A stretch of 64,000 bases of DNA from Emergomyces orientalis (lineage: Eukaryota > Ascomycota > Eurotiomycetes > Onygenales > Ajellomycetaceae). The notes under the pieces are model-generated. The model was not told the origin of the DNA and ran no database searches. It saw only the letters and a program-made list of their open reading frames with translations. A program made the position numbers and the translations under genes. Each line of letters opens with the position of its first letter. Position 1 is the first letter of the stretch. The stretch covers positions 248,001 through 312,000 of the forward strand of contig MOWL01000027.1 of NCBI GenBank assembly GCA_002110485.1, in the 5' to 3' direction. This document shows, in pieces, positions 9,811 through 21,102 of this stretch.

Positions 9811-12800
9811 ATGGTGAACTTACGGTCAGGCAACAGTCCTGATCTTACGAGGGAAAATAAGCCGACTAGGCGAGCGGAACGTACGCCGGAGAATATTGAA
9901 AACGAGCCCTTTCCAACCCCCATTACAGCCCGTAAATTGCCCGCAAGAGCTCCTTCGGAGGAGTCAAGTGCTGATTTCGAAGATCCAATGTCGGATATGT
10001 CGGATACGGGCTCAGATCGCGATGAACCCACCCAGGAGGCTCAGGTTGAGCATGATGACTCCTTGAGCGCTGAGACCCGGGCGAGGTTGGAGATTGCGAG
10101 GTTGGAGAATGAAACAGCGCGGATTAAGGCTGGTGCTGGTGCGGGGGAGCTCGCAGGCGCCAATATGACGGCTTATTTGAAGGCCATTAAGGAGTTTCGA
10201 CTTACAGTTAAGCTTCTTGAAAAGCCAGTTCTGCTGCTGGGCTCCATGAACTATCCCATGTGGAGGGATGAGGTTCTTCTCGCGGCGAAGGATTCAGAAA
10301 CAGATGATATTTTGTTAAATAAGGAGCTGGCCCCGCCTGAGGGGGTCAGTGAGGACGTTGCGAAGCTCTGGAGGGAGCGGAATAGCTGGCTGCGTAATTA
10401 TATGTGGTCAGCGATTTCCGCACAGGCTAGAACTCATTTTACTATACCGAAGGAGAATCAATTGTCTGCCTATATGCTGTGGTCCATAGTAGAGGAGAAC
10501 TTCGCTGAACGCCGCGTAGTTCGCCGGTTTCGTCTTTTCAATGAGTTCCTGGGTATGACGGCTGAGTCTTGCGGGTCGGATCGTGCGTTTATTGAGCGTC
10601 TCTTAGCCGTACGAACTGAATATAAGCGATTAGATTTTTATATGCCGGATTCCGTCTTCTTTGATCGATTGCTTGCGGGGATTCACAGTAGATGGGCCAA
10701 TCTCATACGAAATAGGATGGATGATATTGAAAAGAGTGGTGAAGATACTCTCCTGGAGGATGATTTTGTGGGTCTATGCCGTGATATTCTGCTTCGATTG
10801 CCCTCTGGCGGCAGTTCCTCTTCTTCAAAGAACACAAAGGCGCCCGTAAATAATGCGAGCAGTATGGATGATGCGGGTGAGAGCCCTGCTCCATCTGCAT
10901 CAGGCAGGCCAAAATGCTCACATTGCGGGATTGTGGGCCATAATGAGGAGAGCTGTTGGAAAAAGCACCCAGAGAAGCGTCCGTCAGGTTATTCTAATGG
11001 AAAAAGGCGTGGTGGCACCAAGAAGGATAAGAAGAAGGCCAATAATGAGGATTCTTCCAAGAGCCCCGATGACGGCTCTGCTCCTGTACACAGTACGGTT
11101 GAGAAGGTGTTCCATGCTCGTGAAATCGTCCGTGATGATGATATTGCGGATGAGTGGGTTCTGGACTCGGGGTCTGGCGCTCACGCAACACCACGCAAGG
11201 AGCTTGTTAAATGCCATTCAATGAGCTCCAATGTTAAATTGAAAATGGCGGATGGGACCATTGTTCCAGCTGCGGCCGTTGGTACGGTTGAACTGGCGGT
11301 TGATGGGGCGGATGTGTGCCTGGAAGGTGTGCGATTTGCCCCCGAATTAGAAGCAAATATCGTGAGCTTTGGCAAATTAGTCCGCAAGGGCTATACGTTC
11401 AAGCAATTGGCATATGGAGAAGCTCACTCGATTATTATGACCTCTCCCGATCGAATGGTCAGCTTCACTGCTGTTTTGAATGAGAAAGATATCTATGTCA
11501 TTGAAAAGCCTCCGCAAATCCGAGATTTGATTCAATTCGCCATGCCTAATGGTGATTTTCGGCCCGTAAATGCTGTGGATGACTCGCTATTGGCTCTGCC
11601 ATCAATGAATATAAAACCAGTAGAGCTCACGATGCTGCAATGGCATTTGAAGCTGGGTCATCTTAACCACATGGATATAGCGAAGATGGCCGCGGATCCG
11701 CGCATGGGGATGAGGATTAAAGGCTCCAAGGCTCTGCCTTTTTGTAAAACCTGCGTGCAGGCTAAGATGGCTCGTCCTGCTTTTGAGCCCATGATTAGAA
11801 AAGTGAAGCCTGCTGCACGATTATTTATTGATCTTGCGGGCGGTGGGCGTACCTTATTCAATGAGGATGGCGTTCCCACGTATGGGGGGGCTGATTATTG
11901 GATGAGTATTACGGACGATGCCACGAGATATCGGTGGGCCATTTTAATGGCCACCAAGGGTGAAGCAACCGCGAAACTACGGGATTTTATAACAATGATT
12001 GAGACCACTGCGCAGCGATGCGTGGGCTCCTTGCACTGGGATGGTGGTGGAGAATTCAAGAGCGATGAATTAAAAGCTTTTTGTAAACAGCGAGGCATTG
12101 CCTATGAGACGACTACGCCATATACCCCACAATCAAATGGTCCAGCGGAACGTGCGAACCGCATAATAATCGAAAGAACTAGGAGCTTGCTATTCGATAG
12201 CGGGCAGCCTAGGGACCTATGGGGTGAGGCCATGCAGGCTGCCGTTATGTTGATCAATATGTCTCCCACCTCTACGAAGCTTTACGGGTGCAAGGAGGGG
12301 TCTCCGCTGACCCCCTTTGAAGCATGGATGGGGGTGCAGCCCACGGCGAATTGGCTGCATAGATGGGGCTGCAAGGTCTACAAGAAGGATCTGCGAGTTA
12401 CTAATAAGCTTGCGGATAGAACGGATGGGAAAGAATGGATCTTTGTGGGTTATCAGGGCCTTCATCAAGTTCGCATATGGGACCCTGATGCACGCAGGTT
12501 GGAGATAGCACGAGATGTGGTTTTTGATGAAGCTCTCGTGGAGGACGTGTCATTCATTAATGCCGCTCTTCCGGCTCCTCATGAGCCAAATAACATACCG
12601 GATGAGCTCGATGTTTTGAATCCTGCGGATGGATGGCAGCACTGTCTCCTGCGGCGCCTGGCAAGGGAGCGGCCGCACATCATGAAGATGCTTGTCAATG
12701 GGGATCTGGAGGAGGCCATTGAGCCTACCTATCTTATAAACAGTGATGTTGATCTCCTTAATGAGTCTGACGAGCATGCTAATGATAATGGTGATGAGCC

Positions 12801-14409
12801 CGTGCTTAGTACCCTTACGGACCGTCCCACGACCTTAGCGGAGGCTCGACGGAGCCCTGATTGGCATCATTGGCTCGAAGCAATGAGGAAGGAGGTCGAT
12901 ATGTTCAATCAAAAGAAAACATATGTTATTACTGAGCGGTCCCCGGATATGGATGTTCTTACGGGTAAATGGGTATATGACCGCAAATTAAATAATAAGG
13001 GAGAAACCATCCGCTTTCGCGCACGATGGGTGGTTCGCGGATTCCTTCAGCAGCGAGGAGTCCATTATACGAAGTCTTACGCTGCCGTTGTCTCTGGTCC
13101 TACAACCAGAAGCCTATTCGCGATCTCTACGGCTAGGGGATGGAAATCGAAGGCAATTGATTACGTGTCTGCATTCCTTAATGGCGTGCTGCCACAGGAA
13201 GAAATGATCTATATGCAGCTCCCGACGGGCATAAAACATGGCAGGGGCAATCTAGTTGGCCTGGTTCGCCAGAGCCTGTATGGGCTGAAGCAAGCTGCGA
13301 GGACGTGGTATTTTCTTGCCACTGAGCATCTCACTTCGATTGGTTTCCGCATATCACCGTATGACGGCGGATTCCTATATCACCCCATCCGTAAGGTGTA
13401 TTTGACGCTGCACGTTGATGACTGCCGCGTTACGGGGCCCAATGAGCATGATATTGACTGGGTTCTCGATGAGATTGCGAAGCGTTTTGACACCAAAAGA
13501 ATCGACGATGATAAGCCATACTTAGGTATGGAAATTGCGGGCCGTAATGGTGATTTACTGGTCACGCAAACACGCTATATTGATGAGATCCTTGATGATT
13601 TTGGCATGACTGCAATCAATCCGGCACCAACCCCCATGAATGCTGGCACAAAGCTCCAGTTCTCGCCGGATGAGGATAAGGGCCTTGATGATGATTTTAC
13701 GGCTACGCGATATCGTCAAGGGCTTGGGTCTCTTCAATATCTGGTTACAAGCACCAGACCGGATATAATGTTCGCGGTAAATTATTTATCGCGATTCAAT
13801 TCTCGCCCAAATAAGGAGTGCTGGGCTGCTTTGAAGCATGTTCTCCGCTATATGAAGAAGACTAGGACTACGGGCATTCTGTATAAGAGGAATATAGGGG
13901 ACGAAGGGCTGGCTCCCATGGCCTACGCGGATTCAGATTGGGCGGGTGCAGACCCCCAATATAAATCGACTACGGGCTATATTATAATGATCAATGGAGC
14001 TCCCGTATCATGGCGTTCGCAGCGGCAGATCTCTACGGCGAAGTCCACAACTGAAGCTGAGTATATTGCTGCTAGCGAAGCTGCGTGCGAGCTGATTTGG
14101 CTTAAAGATATGCTGCATGATGCGGGACTGCTTGAGAATGCGGATGGCTATGTTCTTTCCAATAATCTGCATATTGATAATAAAGGTGCCATTGATCTAG
14201 CTAACGGCGAGTCTTTAACTAAGCGCTCGAGGCATATTGAAGTCCGCTACCATATATTACGCGATCTAGTGGCTAAAAAGGAGCTCCTTATTCGGCACGT
14301 CAGCTCAACGGAGAATAAGGCGGATGGTTTTACGAAGGCGCTGCCTAGGCCCGCATTCAATGCTTTTGTGGCTAATCTTGGCTTGATTGGTTCGGGGGGA
14401 TCTGCTTAA
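9811..14409 (+). CDS. Copia Gag-Pol polyprotein
   Basis: One uninterrupted frame of 1,532 residues from the first ATG (9811). An acidic, Ser-rich start is followed by a copia Gag region and a CCHC zinc knuckle (CSHCGIVGHNEESC) near residues 369-382. The aspartic protease signature DSGSG is at about 452. The integrase has an HHCC zinc region (LKLGHLNHMD ... CKTC) near 613-650 and its DDE triad around residues 674, 744 and 780 (DLAGG, WDGGGEFKS, GPAERAN). Reverse transcriptase carries HVDD near 1201 in place of the common YVDD. RNase H follows with YADSDWAG (about 1371), TTEAEYIAASEA (1413) and DNKGAIDLA. No frameshift separates gag from pol, so the Gag:Pol ratio must be set some other way, for example by processing. 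No stop or indel was found. Confidence 0.95.
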   Translation: MVNLRSGNSPDLTRENKPTRRAERTPENIENEPFPTPITARKLPARAPSEESSADFEDPMSDMSDTGSDRDEPTQEAQVEHDDSLSAETRARLEIARLENETARIKAGAGAGELAGANMTAYLKAIKEFRLTVKLLEKPVLLLGSMNYPMWRDEVLLAAKDSETDDILLNKELAPPEGVSEDVAKLWRERNSWLRNYMWSAISAQARTHFTIPKENQLSAYMLWSIVEENFAERRVVRRFRLFNEFLGMTAESCGSDRAFIERLLAVRTEYKRLDFYMPDSVFFDRLLAGIHSRWANLIRNRMDDIEKSGEDTLLEDDFVGLCRDILLRLPSGGSSSSSKNTKAPVNNASSMDDAGESPAPSASGRPKCSHCGIVGHNEESCWKKHPEKRPSGYSNGKRRGGTKKDKKKANNEDSSKSPDDGSAPVHSTVEKVFHAREIVRDDDIADEWVLDSGSGAHATPRKELVKCHSMSSNVKLKMADGTIVPAAAVGTVELAVDGADVCLEGVRFAPELEANIVSFGKLVRKGYTFKQLAYGEAHSIIMTSPDRMVSFTAVLNEKDIYVIEKPPQIRDLIQFAMPNGDFRPVNAVDDSLLALPSMNIKPVELTMLQWHLKLGHLNHMDIAKMAADPRMGMRIKGSKALPFCKTCVQAKMARPAFEPMIRKVKPAARLFIDLAGGGRTLFNEDGVPTYGGADYWMSITDDATRYRWAILMATKGEATAKLRDFITMIETTAQRCVGSLHWDGGGEFKSDELKAFCKQRGIAYETTTPYTPQSNGPAERANRIIIERTRSLLFDSGQPRDLWGEAMQAAVMLINMSPTSTKLYGCKEGSPLTPFEAWMGVQPTANWLHRWGCKVYKKDLRVTNKLADRTDGKEWIFVGYQGLHQVRIWDPDARRLEIARDVVFDEALVEDVSFINAALPAPHEPNNIPDELDVLNPADGWQHCLLRRLARERPHIMKMLVNGDLEEAIEPTYLINSDVDLLNESDEHANDNGDEPVLSTLTDRPTTLAEARRSPDWHHWLEAMRKEVDMFNQKKTYVITERSPDMDVLTGKWVYDRKLNNKGETIRFRARWVVRGFLQQRGVHYTKSYAAVVSGPTTRSLFAISTARGWKSKAIDYVSAFLNGVLPQEEMIYMQLPTGIKHGRGNLVGLVRQSLYGLKQAARTWYFLATEHLTSIGFRISPYDGGFLYHPIRKVYLTLHVDDCRVTGPNEHDIDWVLDEIAKRFDTKRIDDDKPYLGMEIAGRNGDLLVTQTRYIDEILDDFGMTAINPAPTPMNAGTKLQFSPDEDKGLDDDFTATRYRQGLGSLQYLVTSTRPDIMFAVNYLSRFNSRPNKECWAALKHVLRYMKKTRTTGILYKRNIGDEGLAPMAYADSDWAGADPQYKSTTGYIIMINGAPVSWRSQRQISTAKSTTEAEYIAASEAACELIWLKDMLHDAGLLENADGYVLSNNLHIDNKGAIDLANGESLTKRSRHIEVRYHILRDLVAKKELLIRHVSSTENKADGFTKALPRPAFNAFVANLGLIGSGGSA

Positions 14410-14502
14410 TGGATTTAACTAAAAGTTTTGTACTTAGCTGCTATTTTGATTTTTGATGCCTATGGCGTGGCCTGTGTGCGTGCTCCTGGGGCGCCCTAGC
14501 AT

Positions 14503-14509
14503 GGGGGGG
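14503..14509 (+). other. Polypurine tract of copia element
   Basis: A run of seven G bases abuts the 3' LTR at 14510, the position of the plus-strand primer. It is short but in exactly the right place. Confidence 0.6.
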
Positions 14510-14611
14510 TGTTAGGTGATACTAGGGCTACCCGGGTCACATGCCCCACACACACATATATATTTTAGCTAGTTAGGTAGTTCAATATGATAGGCTTGAT
14601 GCACTCTATGA
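14510..14611 (+). repeat. 3' LTR of copia element
   Basis: 102 bp, identical to the 5' LTR and followed by the right copy of the TATTC target duplication at 14612-14616. Confidence 0.93.
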
Positions 14612-14933
14612 TATTCTTCTTTGGGACCATTTCCCCGTGACTTTATCTCTATCACATGACATCGGAGTAACCCGGCAGCCGGATGCCAAGCCTTCGTCAA
14701 CACAGCCAATCAGATGCCGCTACTTAATCAGCTTAATCAGCTCCCCTGGCTTAATCAGCAACCCTCTCCCTTCCAAACCTCACTCTATCAAAAGATCAAG
14801 GATATCTCGAACGAAACGGCCGAAGACTCAACAGAGACGCCTGTTAATTCACCACTCCCACCGCCAATTGCTGCCAATTGCCCTTCTCCCCTTCCACCCC
14901 ACTCCGCTCCTTTGCCCCCAGGTGCGTGCGATC
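14612..14933 (+). promoter_or_regulatory. QCR2 promoter and 5' leader
   Basis: 322 bases left to QCR2 after the copia insertion. Pyrimidine-rich from about 14870 up to the start codon. A purine-poor ORF that continues upstream of the QCR2 start is rejected as leader because the mitochondrial presequence begins cleanly at 14934. Confidence 0.5.
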
Positions 14934-16577
14934 ATGCTTTCGAGGTCTGCTCTCGGCCGGAATGCACCGCGTTGTCTCCGAAAACAATGTATCGCCCAGC
15001 AACCCTCCTCTCGCCGCGGCATGGCGGCCGCTGTGGCTCCTACCAGGGGCTTCGAATTCGAGTCTGGTGAAGCTGCCGGCGTGAAATTTGCTAATAGAGA
15101 GGTTGCCGGACCTACCACTACTTTGTCGCTCGTTGCAAAGGCCGGCTCGCGATACCAGCCATTCCCCGGCTACTCTGATCTTTTGGAGAAATTTGCTTTC
15201 AAAGTGAGTCGATTGCCCAGCTATCCAGCTCCGTTTTCGGTTTTATGACTGATGATATATTACTGCGATTGATTAGTCTACGACCAAACGATCAGCACTT
15301 CGGATCACCCGAGAATCTGAGTTGCTTGGCGGGGAACTGGGCGCATCTCACTCCAGAGAAAACGTAGTTCTTTCCGCCAAATTTCTCAGCAATGATCTTC
15401 CCTACTACGCAGAGCTCCTCGCGGAGGTAATATCAGGAACCCAATACTCGCGTGAGTAATACTCTCTTCAACATAGGGTTGACGGAAACCCTCCGTTTGT
15501 CAATAATGGCCACTGACAAATAATGCTTTTATCATCAGAACATGAACTCGATGAACTCGTCTTGAACCTTGTTAAATACTCCCAGAATGGCCTTGTCTCG
15601 AACCCAGCCGCCCAGGCTCTGGACTCCGTACACAACGTTGCCTTCCACCGCGGTCTTGGCGAGAATGTGGTTCCGTACGCCTCTGCGCCATTCGGCAAGT
15701 ATGTTGAAGCTGAGGGAATTGCTGCGTTTGCTGAGGGCGCATACTCGAAACCCTTCATTGCCGTTGTGGCAAGCGGCGCCAACACAGCAGATTTGTCCAA
15801 ATGGGTTGGCCAGTTCTTCCGCGACATCCCCACCGCCTCGAGCACTACCGGGCCGTTCAGCCCTATGGCAGGTGAACCAACCAAGTACTATGGAGGCGAG
15901 GAACGAATCGCAAGCAAGGCTGGAAATGCCATCGTGATTGCATTCCCCGGATCTAGCGCCGCAGGCACCGGCGCCAGCTATAAACCAGAGCTTGCCGTCA
16001 TTTCTGCGCTCCTCGGAGGCCAGTCCACCATCAAATGGTCTCCAGGATCCTCCCTCCTCGCAAAGGCCACCGAGGCATTCTCAGACGTATCCGTGTCGAC
16101 CAACAATGCTGTATACTCCGATGCGGGTCTCCTCTACGTCACCATTTCCGGCAAGGCGCAGAGTGTCGCCGCCGCCAGCAGGAGCGTTGTCGAGACGATC
16201 CAGAAAGTCGCAGCTGGCAACGTCAGCAGCGAGGATATCAAAAAGGCAACCGCTCTCGCCAAGTTCCGCGCACTGGAAGCTGGAGAGAGCTCCGCACTCA
16301 GCCATGAGTTTACCGGATCCAGACTGGCCCATGGCAGCAATGTAGTCCAGATTGCCGAGGTTGGCCAGGGCATTGAGAAAGTCACTGAACAACAGGTTAA
16401 GGCGGTATGTATACTCTATCTCTATTGTTTCACCCCCCACAATTTTCGTTGAATTAAACTAATAAAATAAAAATCACCCAGGCCGCCAAATCTCTCCTTT
16501 CAGGCAAAGCCTCTGTCTCCACTGTTGGCGATCTGCACGTCCTCCCTTTCGCCGCGGACATCGGCCTCACTGTCTAA
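14934..16577 (+). CDS. QCR2: Cytochrome bc1 complex core subunit 2
   Basis: Exons 14934-15203, 15277-15451, 15539-16404 and 16482-16577 give 468 residues; all introns are GT..AG and phases close. The first 30 residues are Arg/Ser-rich without acidic residues (MLSRSALGRNAPRCLRKQC), a mitochondrial presequence. The body reads as an M16-family peptidase fold (ESELLGGELGASHSRENVV, then LAHGSNVVQIAEVGQGIEKV near the end) but lacks the HxxEH zinc motif of active processing peptidases, as expected for core 2. It is a structural subunit of complex III in the inner membrane (family knowledge). The upstream promoter is cut short by the copia element 322 bp away. Confidence 0.93.
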
Positions 16578-17618
16578 GCACTTGTAATCGCCATTGCGTC
16601 TACAAGTACCCCTTTTGCCCTGTTACATTAGAAAAAAGTCCTCCAATCTACTCACCATTTGTTCTCTCTCTTTCCAATGATTCCATTTTAGAGAAAAAAC
16701 AAACTAAGAAAAAAAACATGAACCATGCAACCCAAGTCCAAGTCCATATGTTTTGAATTATTCTTTTCTATTTTTTTCTCTTTTTGGCTGTTACATTTTT
16801 TATGTAAGCACCACTCAACTCCACATATCCCTCCTGACCACTCTGTTTTTCCCTTTCTTTTTTGTAATTCTATTGCAAACAACCAAACCCTCTGTTAGAT
16901 TAAGTATATATGCATGGTAGCCAGCTGGTGGAGAGAGAGCGAGAGAGACATAAGAGAACAGAGAGAGGGACGAAAGAAATACTCACTAAAAACAATAGAC
17001 GCAGATAACATTTTTCAAAATTTTTTTTCTTTTCTTCTTTTTCTTTTTGAGAAGAATAATTGTTTAACTGCCTTGCAGAAAATGAGAAGTCTGCTCTTTC
17101 CGTAAGCATGCGTTATAATGATACGGTTCATATGGTATCAATATGCCGTATGTAAAATGTAGTTGTTGATTCATCTCAGCTCTAATTTATGGCATTTAAG
17201 ATGTCCTGTTTACGAATTCCATTCTGATGTCATATTTTGCAGAATAGGATCAGTTGCAACATGCAACGTCATGTCTACCCATCAACCACAAAGGAACACA
17301 CAGCATTAATCATTTCAAGTGTAGCCGCCACAACATCTGAATATATCTGTATAGAGTAAATTCCAAGAGACATGCATTAAAAAAAATCTCGGAACACAGA
17401 TTATATATTAAGGTATAGTTAACTTTGAAAGGCTACAGAAAGGCCAGCTCTCTCACTTTCTCCGAATGATAGCGAATCGTACATACGGAACATTAGGTGT
17501 CCCGCATAAAATTAAAAACGCAGAAAAGGGTATACATCGAAAAATCACAAAAGCGAATACCGAAATAGACAAGGAATAACGCAACCAACCATTTAACATC
17601 ATAGCACGCTGTCAATTG
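16578..17618. other. Intergenic between convergent genes, no gene seen
   Basis: 3' flanks of QCR2 and of the ankyrin gene. T-rich and AT-rich; contains AG-repeat sequence near 16930. No supported ORF. Confidence 0.4.
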
Positions 17619-19486
17619 TCAGCCCACAACTGAAATATCCTCCCCAACCAACCCCTCCTTGTCCGATATGGCCCCATCAACCCCTCTACCACCCTCCACC
17701 AAAGCCCTCACAACCGCCTCATGCCCCCTATGCCTCGCCGCCCTCAGCGCTGTCCCGTACTTCCCTCCTTCCAACCCCACATCTGCGCCTCCACGAACCA
17801 ACAGCTTCACAATCTCCACATGCCCCTGCAACGCCGCCGCCTGCAGCGCACTGCCAAATTGATACCCACGCGCGTTGGGGTCGGCATTATACTTTAGCAG
17901 CAAGGCGACGATTTCCGCATGCCCCTTGAAACTCGCAGCCTGGAGCGGATTGCCGAAGAAGAAGCGCTTGTCGCGATTGGGATCTGCGCCGCGGGCGAGC
18001 AGGTGGCGGACGATTTCGGTATGGCCCTGTGTTGCGGCGACGCGGAGGGCGGGGACGAGATGATGTGTGTGGGCGGGCGAGGGGAAAGGGAGGTTATTGA
18101 GGAGATGGTCGTAGTAGTGGGAAAGGAGGGCGGTGATGATGGGGGTGCGACCGCGGATGGCGGCCGCTTTGAGGGCGAGGGGGAAGAAGGATTGGAAGGA
18201 TGTTTTGTTTGCTGGGTGGTTTGTGAGGAGGAGGTGGAGGGTTTGCACGTGGCCGTCGAAGGAGGCGGCGAGGAGGGTGTTGATGTAGATTTCGTTGTCG
18301 AGCGGTCGGTAGGTGGGTGGGCGGGAGGTGAGGAGGAGGTGGAGAATAGCGTGGTCCCCGAGGGAGATGGCGGTTTGGAGGGCTGTGTTGTATGATTCCG
18401 GGGTGAAATGGCTGGGGTTGGTGTTGAGGATTTTGCGGACGGAGGCGATGTTGCGGCTTTTGACGGAGGCGAGGAGGGAAGTTTTGGGTGTAGCTCTTTC
18501 GACGAGTGTTGGGGAAGTGGAGAAAGAGGGTTTCCAGCGGTCGGATTTCTTGTCCTGCTGCGATTGGAATGTTGCGCTCGCGCGTAGTCTGGTTTTGAAA
18601 TTGCTGCGAGGGGACGGTGGTGATGATGGCGCCTTTGGACCCGTGGTAACCCCATTGTGGAAGGTAAGGAAGCTCGATTTCTCAAGAGAATCCGCATCCT
18701 CAGAGTCGGCACCATCACCGGTAGAGTCTGTATCCACTTCCTCCTGAGGCTGAAAGGTGCCTGACTCCACCGCTTCCGCAAACCAATTCAAGATGAACTC
18801 CCGATTTGCATCAAAGGCCGCAACGGTAATTCCCATCTCCGCCAGCTCCTTGCGAATTGAACGCCAGGTGAACTTATCGTTGGAAGAAAGCGAATCTGCC
18901 GTCTGCTCGGAAACGATTGAACTTTCGCGATTGCCAGTTTTCTGCATGGAGAGATAGCGATCGAGCTTTTGCTGAACGGTGAATTGGGATATGCTGGAGG
19001 GGGAGTCAGTATGTTAAACATCAACAAGGGATATAGATGGCAATAGAACTCCACCCACCTAACAAAGGTATTCAACATGGCAACATTGGAAGCCAATCGC
19101 GATCTCAACTCCGCAATATCTTCCGCACCCCACTTCACCCTCCCCCATGTATTAGATTTCTTCCTCCCCAGACTCTCATATCTGTCAATCAACGACTGCA
19201 AATCGACCAGTACTCCATTGCACCCATCTGCGATGACGCGCAAATTCTCTTGGGCACTGGGCGAGAGAGCAGGTGATTCAGCTGCGGTCTTTCCAGTCGC
19301 GCAGCCATAATGACTTTGGTCTCCTGGGAAGAGAATCTCCTCGGCCTCTTTCAGCACGGCATGGAGTGAAAGAACTTCAGAGGACAGACTGGCAAAGCTG
19401 CTGGGGGCAGATCTGCAGGATTTGTAGAGTTTCCAGGAGAGTGTTGTGAGGGAGATGAGATCTGTCACGGAGTAGCCGAAGCTCAT
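17619..19486 (-). CDS. Ankyrin-repeat protein
   Basis: Exons on the minus strand 19486-19059 and 18993-17619 give 600 residues; the 65-bp intron is GT..AG and joins FVS to ISQFTVQQKL. Residues 1-140 form a helical N-terminal region (VTDLISLTTLSWKLYKSC, then LSSEVLSLHAVLKEAEE) like that found at the front of many fungal ankyrin and STAND-type proteins. The middle is Ser/acidic and low in order. From about residue 310 to 580 there are seven or so ankyrin units, the last four clear: AATQGHTEIVRHLLARGADP, then ASFKGHAEIVALLLKYNADP and two more. Ankyrin arrays bind proteins; the partner is unknown. Codon use in the repeat half is very GC-rich, which produces long antisense shadow ORFs. Confidence 0.88.
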
Positions 19487-20010
19487 TGTGCAATCGGTAT
19501 ATTTTTGTGTATGTAGTTTTTTTAATATATATATATATATATATATTTGACAGATTTCTGGGGAACGATCTTTTTTTCCCCAGGTGGTTGCTTGTCCTCT
19601 TCAGGACCCAACTGCTGAGTGGTTGAGGGGTAATTCAGTGATACGTGCTCTGGTGGAGGCTGTGCTGGTCACCCACGAATAAGCACTCGAACCCTCACAC
19701 TTTCCGAAAGATGATTGCTGGTAGAAATTCCACAGAATACTAGTATTTACAAGATTACATTAAATTAGCCATACACAAGTTCTGCAGAGGGCATTCAGTA
19801 TCAGGAAGAATGACATTAAAAATTAATAATTCCGGCTGTTGACGCGATGGGCTTTCTCGTATCGGATGCGCTTCTTGTTAGTGTTTCAAAATTTCCCGAG
19901 ATTTTCATAGGCTCAGCCTTGCGCTCGACCTGGTTCGAGCATTGGCCCCCAACGCTTTGAAAGAAATTAAAGAAAGGAAACACAAAGAAAAAGGAAGGAA
20001 AGGCCATCAT
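19487..20010. other. Intergenic with an AT dinucleotide run
   Basis: A (TA)n tract occupies about 19520-19548, just upstream of the ankyrin start. The rest is promoter of the ankyrin gene and 3' flank of the next gene. No gene seen. Confidence 0.5.
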
Positions 20011-21102
20011 TCAAGCTGGCCTATAGCCCTCAGTTTGAATTGAGATGGCAGCTGTGCCACGGAGTTTGGGGATAGAAAGCCCGAAAACATCAGCCGGGTT
20101 GCGCCCTGCTGGGAGATTGCTGCCGAAGAGTTGTTTCCTGGTAATTTGGATAACCTGGCTTGAACTTCCGGTCTGCGGCTCCGGGAAAATTATCTAAGTA
20201 TACGGCTGTCGTCAGTCTGTTGTGTCAATGGAGAAAAATATTCTACGAAGTAGGCTTACTTCTTGCTGTAACAATTTTTCGCCACCTGCAGGATCCAAGC
20301 CCCAAGCCTCAACCACACCCCTGACGAAATTCCCCGCAGCCTTGGTCCATTTGAATAGAAGCACTAATTCAGTTTTCCCAGCGGACCCGGCTAGCCAAAG
20401 TCGCATGTCACTATGCAGTCGAGGGAAACTCTCTGTCCATCCTGACTCAATGACCACAGTGGGTAATTTTTCGCCTTGATACTTGATGCCCATGTCTGGC
20501 TCTTTTACGGAGCCTGCCCATTGGCCTTGAAATCCTCGAATCGCTTGAATTTGATGGACTTGGATTAGCGACCATCGCATAACTGCTGCATGGGCTTGGG
20601 TGCGTACGGTGGGAGTAATTACTTACTGGTTCCAACAAAAATGTCAAGTTTCTCAAACTCTTCCTCGGTAAGGAACTTGGCATCCACCACCATATGATGA
20701 AGCTCTTTGATTATCCAAGCTTGGTGGCAGTCATGAATTTCAGTCGGCATGACATAGACGTACAGTTGCCTTGTAACGGAATCGAAGCTCACCCTAGTGA
20801 AAGCATTCAGCAAAAACATCATATTTGTTTAATGGGTGTCCATAAGTGGCAAACAAGGGATGGTACGATACTCACCTCGGCAGGGCTGATTCAATTGCTG
20901 CGTTCTCGCCCATAGAACTAATCACGATCGAAGCATCGGACGGATCGACGTTGTCAAAAGTTAAGCACGTTTCCTGGCGAGCATTATTGACGGCACGCGT
21001 TATTGTGTTGAACAGAGTCTGGGCAGAAGGGCGTTTTGTATCGCTGGCGACGTTCACGCTCCCGCTGCGTAGTCCATCTCGCCTTCTACTTGGGTCGCCC
21101 AT
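20011..21102 (-). CDS. Conserved fungal protein, function unknown
   Basis: Exons on the minus strand 21102-20876, 20793-20627, 20585-20260 and 20193-20011 join to 300 residues with every phase closing. The exon-3 acceptor could be 3 bases later. The last exon (IIFPEPQTG ... RKQLFGSNLPAGRNPADVF) is too short for an ORF scan but continues the protein convincingly. The central part GEKLPTVVIESGWTES followed by a helical DMRLWLAGSAGKTELVLLFKW recalls a restriction-endonuclease-like (PD-(D/E)XK, Uma2-type) core seen in fungal proteins of unknown role. That assignment is from memory of the family style, not a search. No signal peptide or membrane span. Neighbours give no functional hint. Confidence 0.72.

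Larger units (their letters stand above)
9635..14611 (+). mobile_element. Full-length Ty1/copia LTR retrotransposon
   Basis: The 4,977-bp element is bounded by identical direct repeats (9635-9736 and 14510-14611) and flanked by the 5-bp target duplication TATTC (9630-9634 and 14612-14616). It contains a primer-binding site, one long gag-pol frame and a G-run next to the 3' LTR. Domain order gag, protease, integrase, reverse transcriptase, RNase H is copia, not gypsy. Identical LTRs and an intact frame indicate a recent insertion that may still be active. It sits between RPC82 and QCR2, 260 bp and 322 bp from their start codons. Confidence 0.95.

Noticed and set aside
17894..18781. Long ORFs in other frames within the ankyrin gene
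   Set aside because: Shadows caused by GC-rich third positions; the ankyrin frame alone carries motifs and a valid intron.
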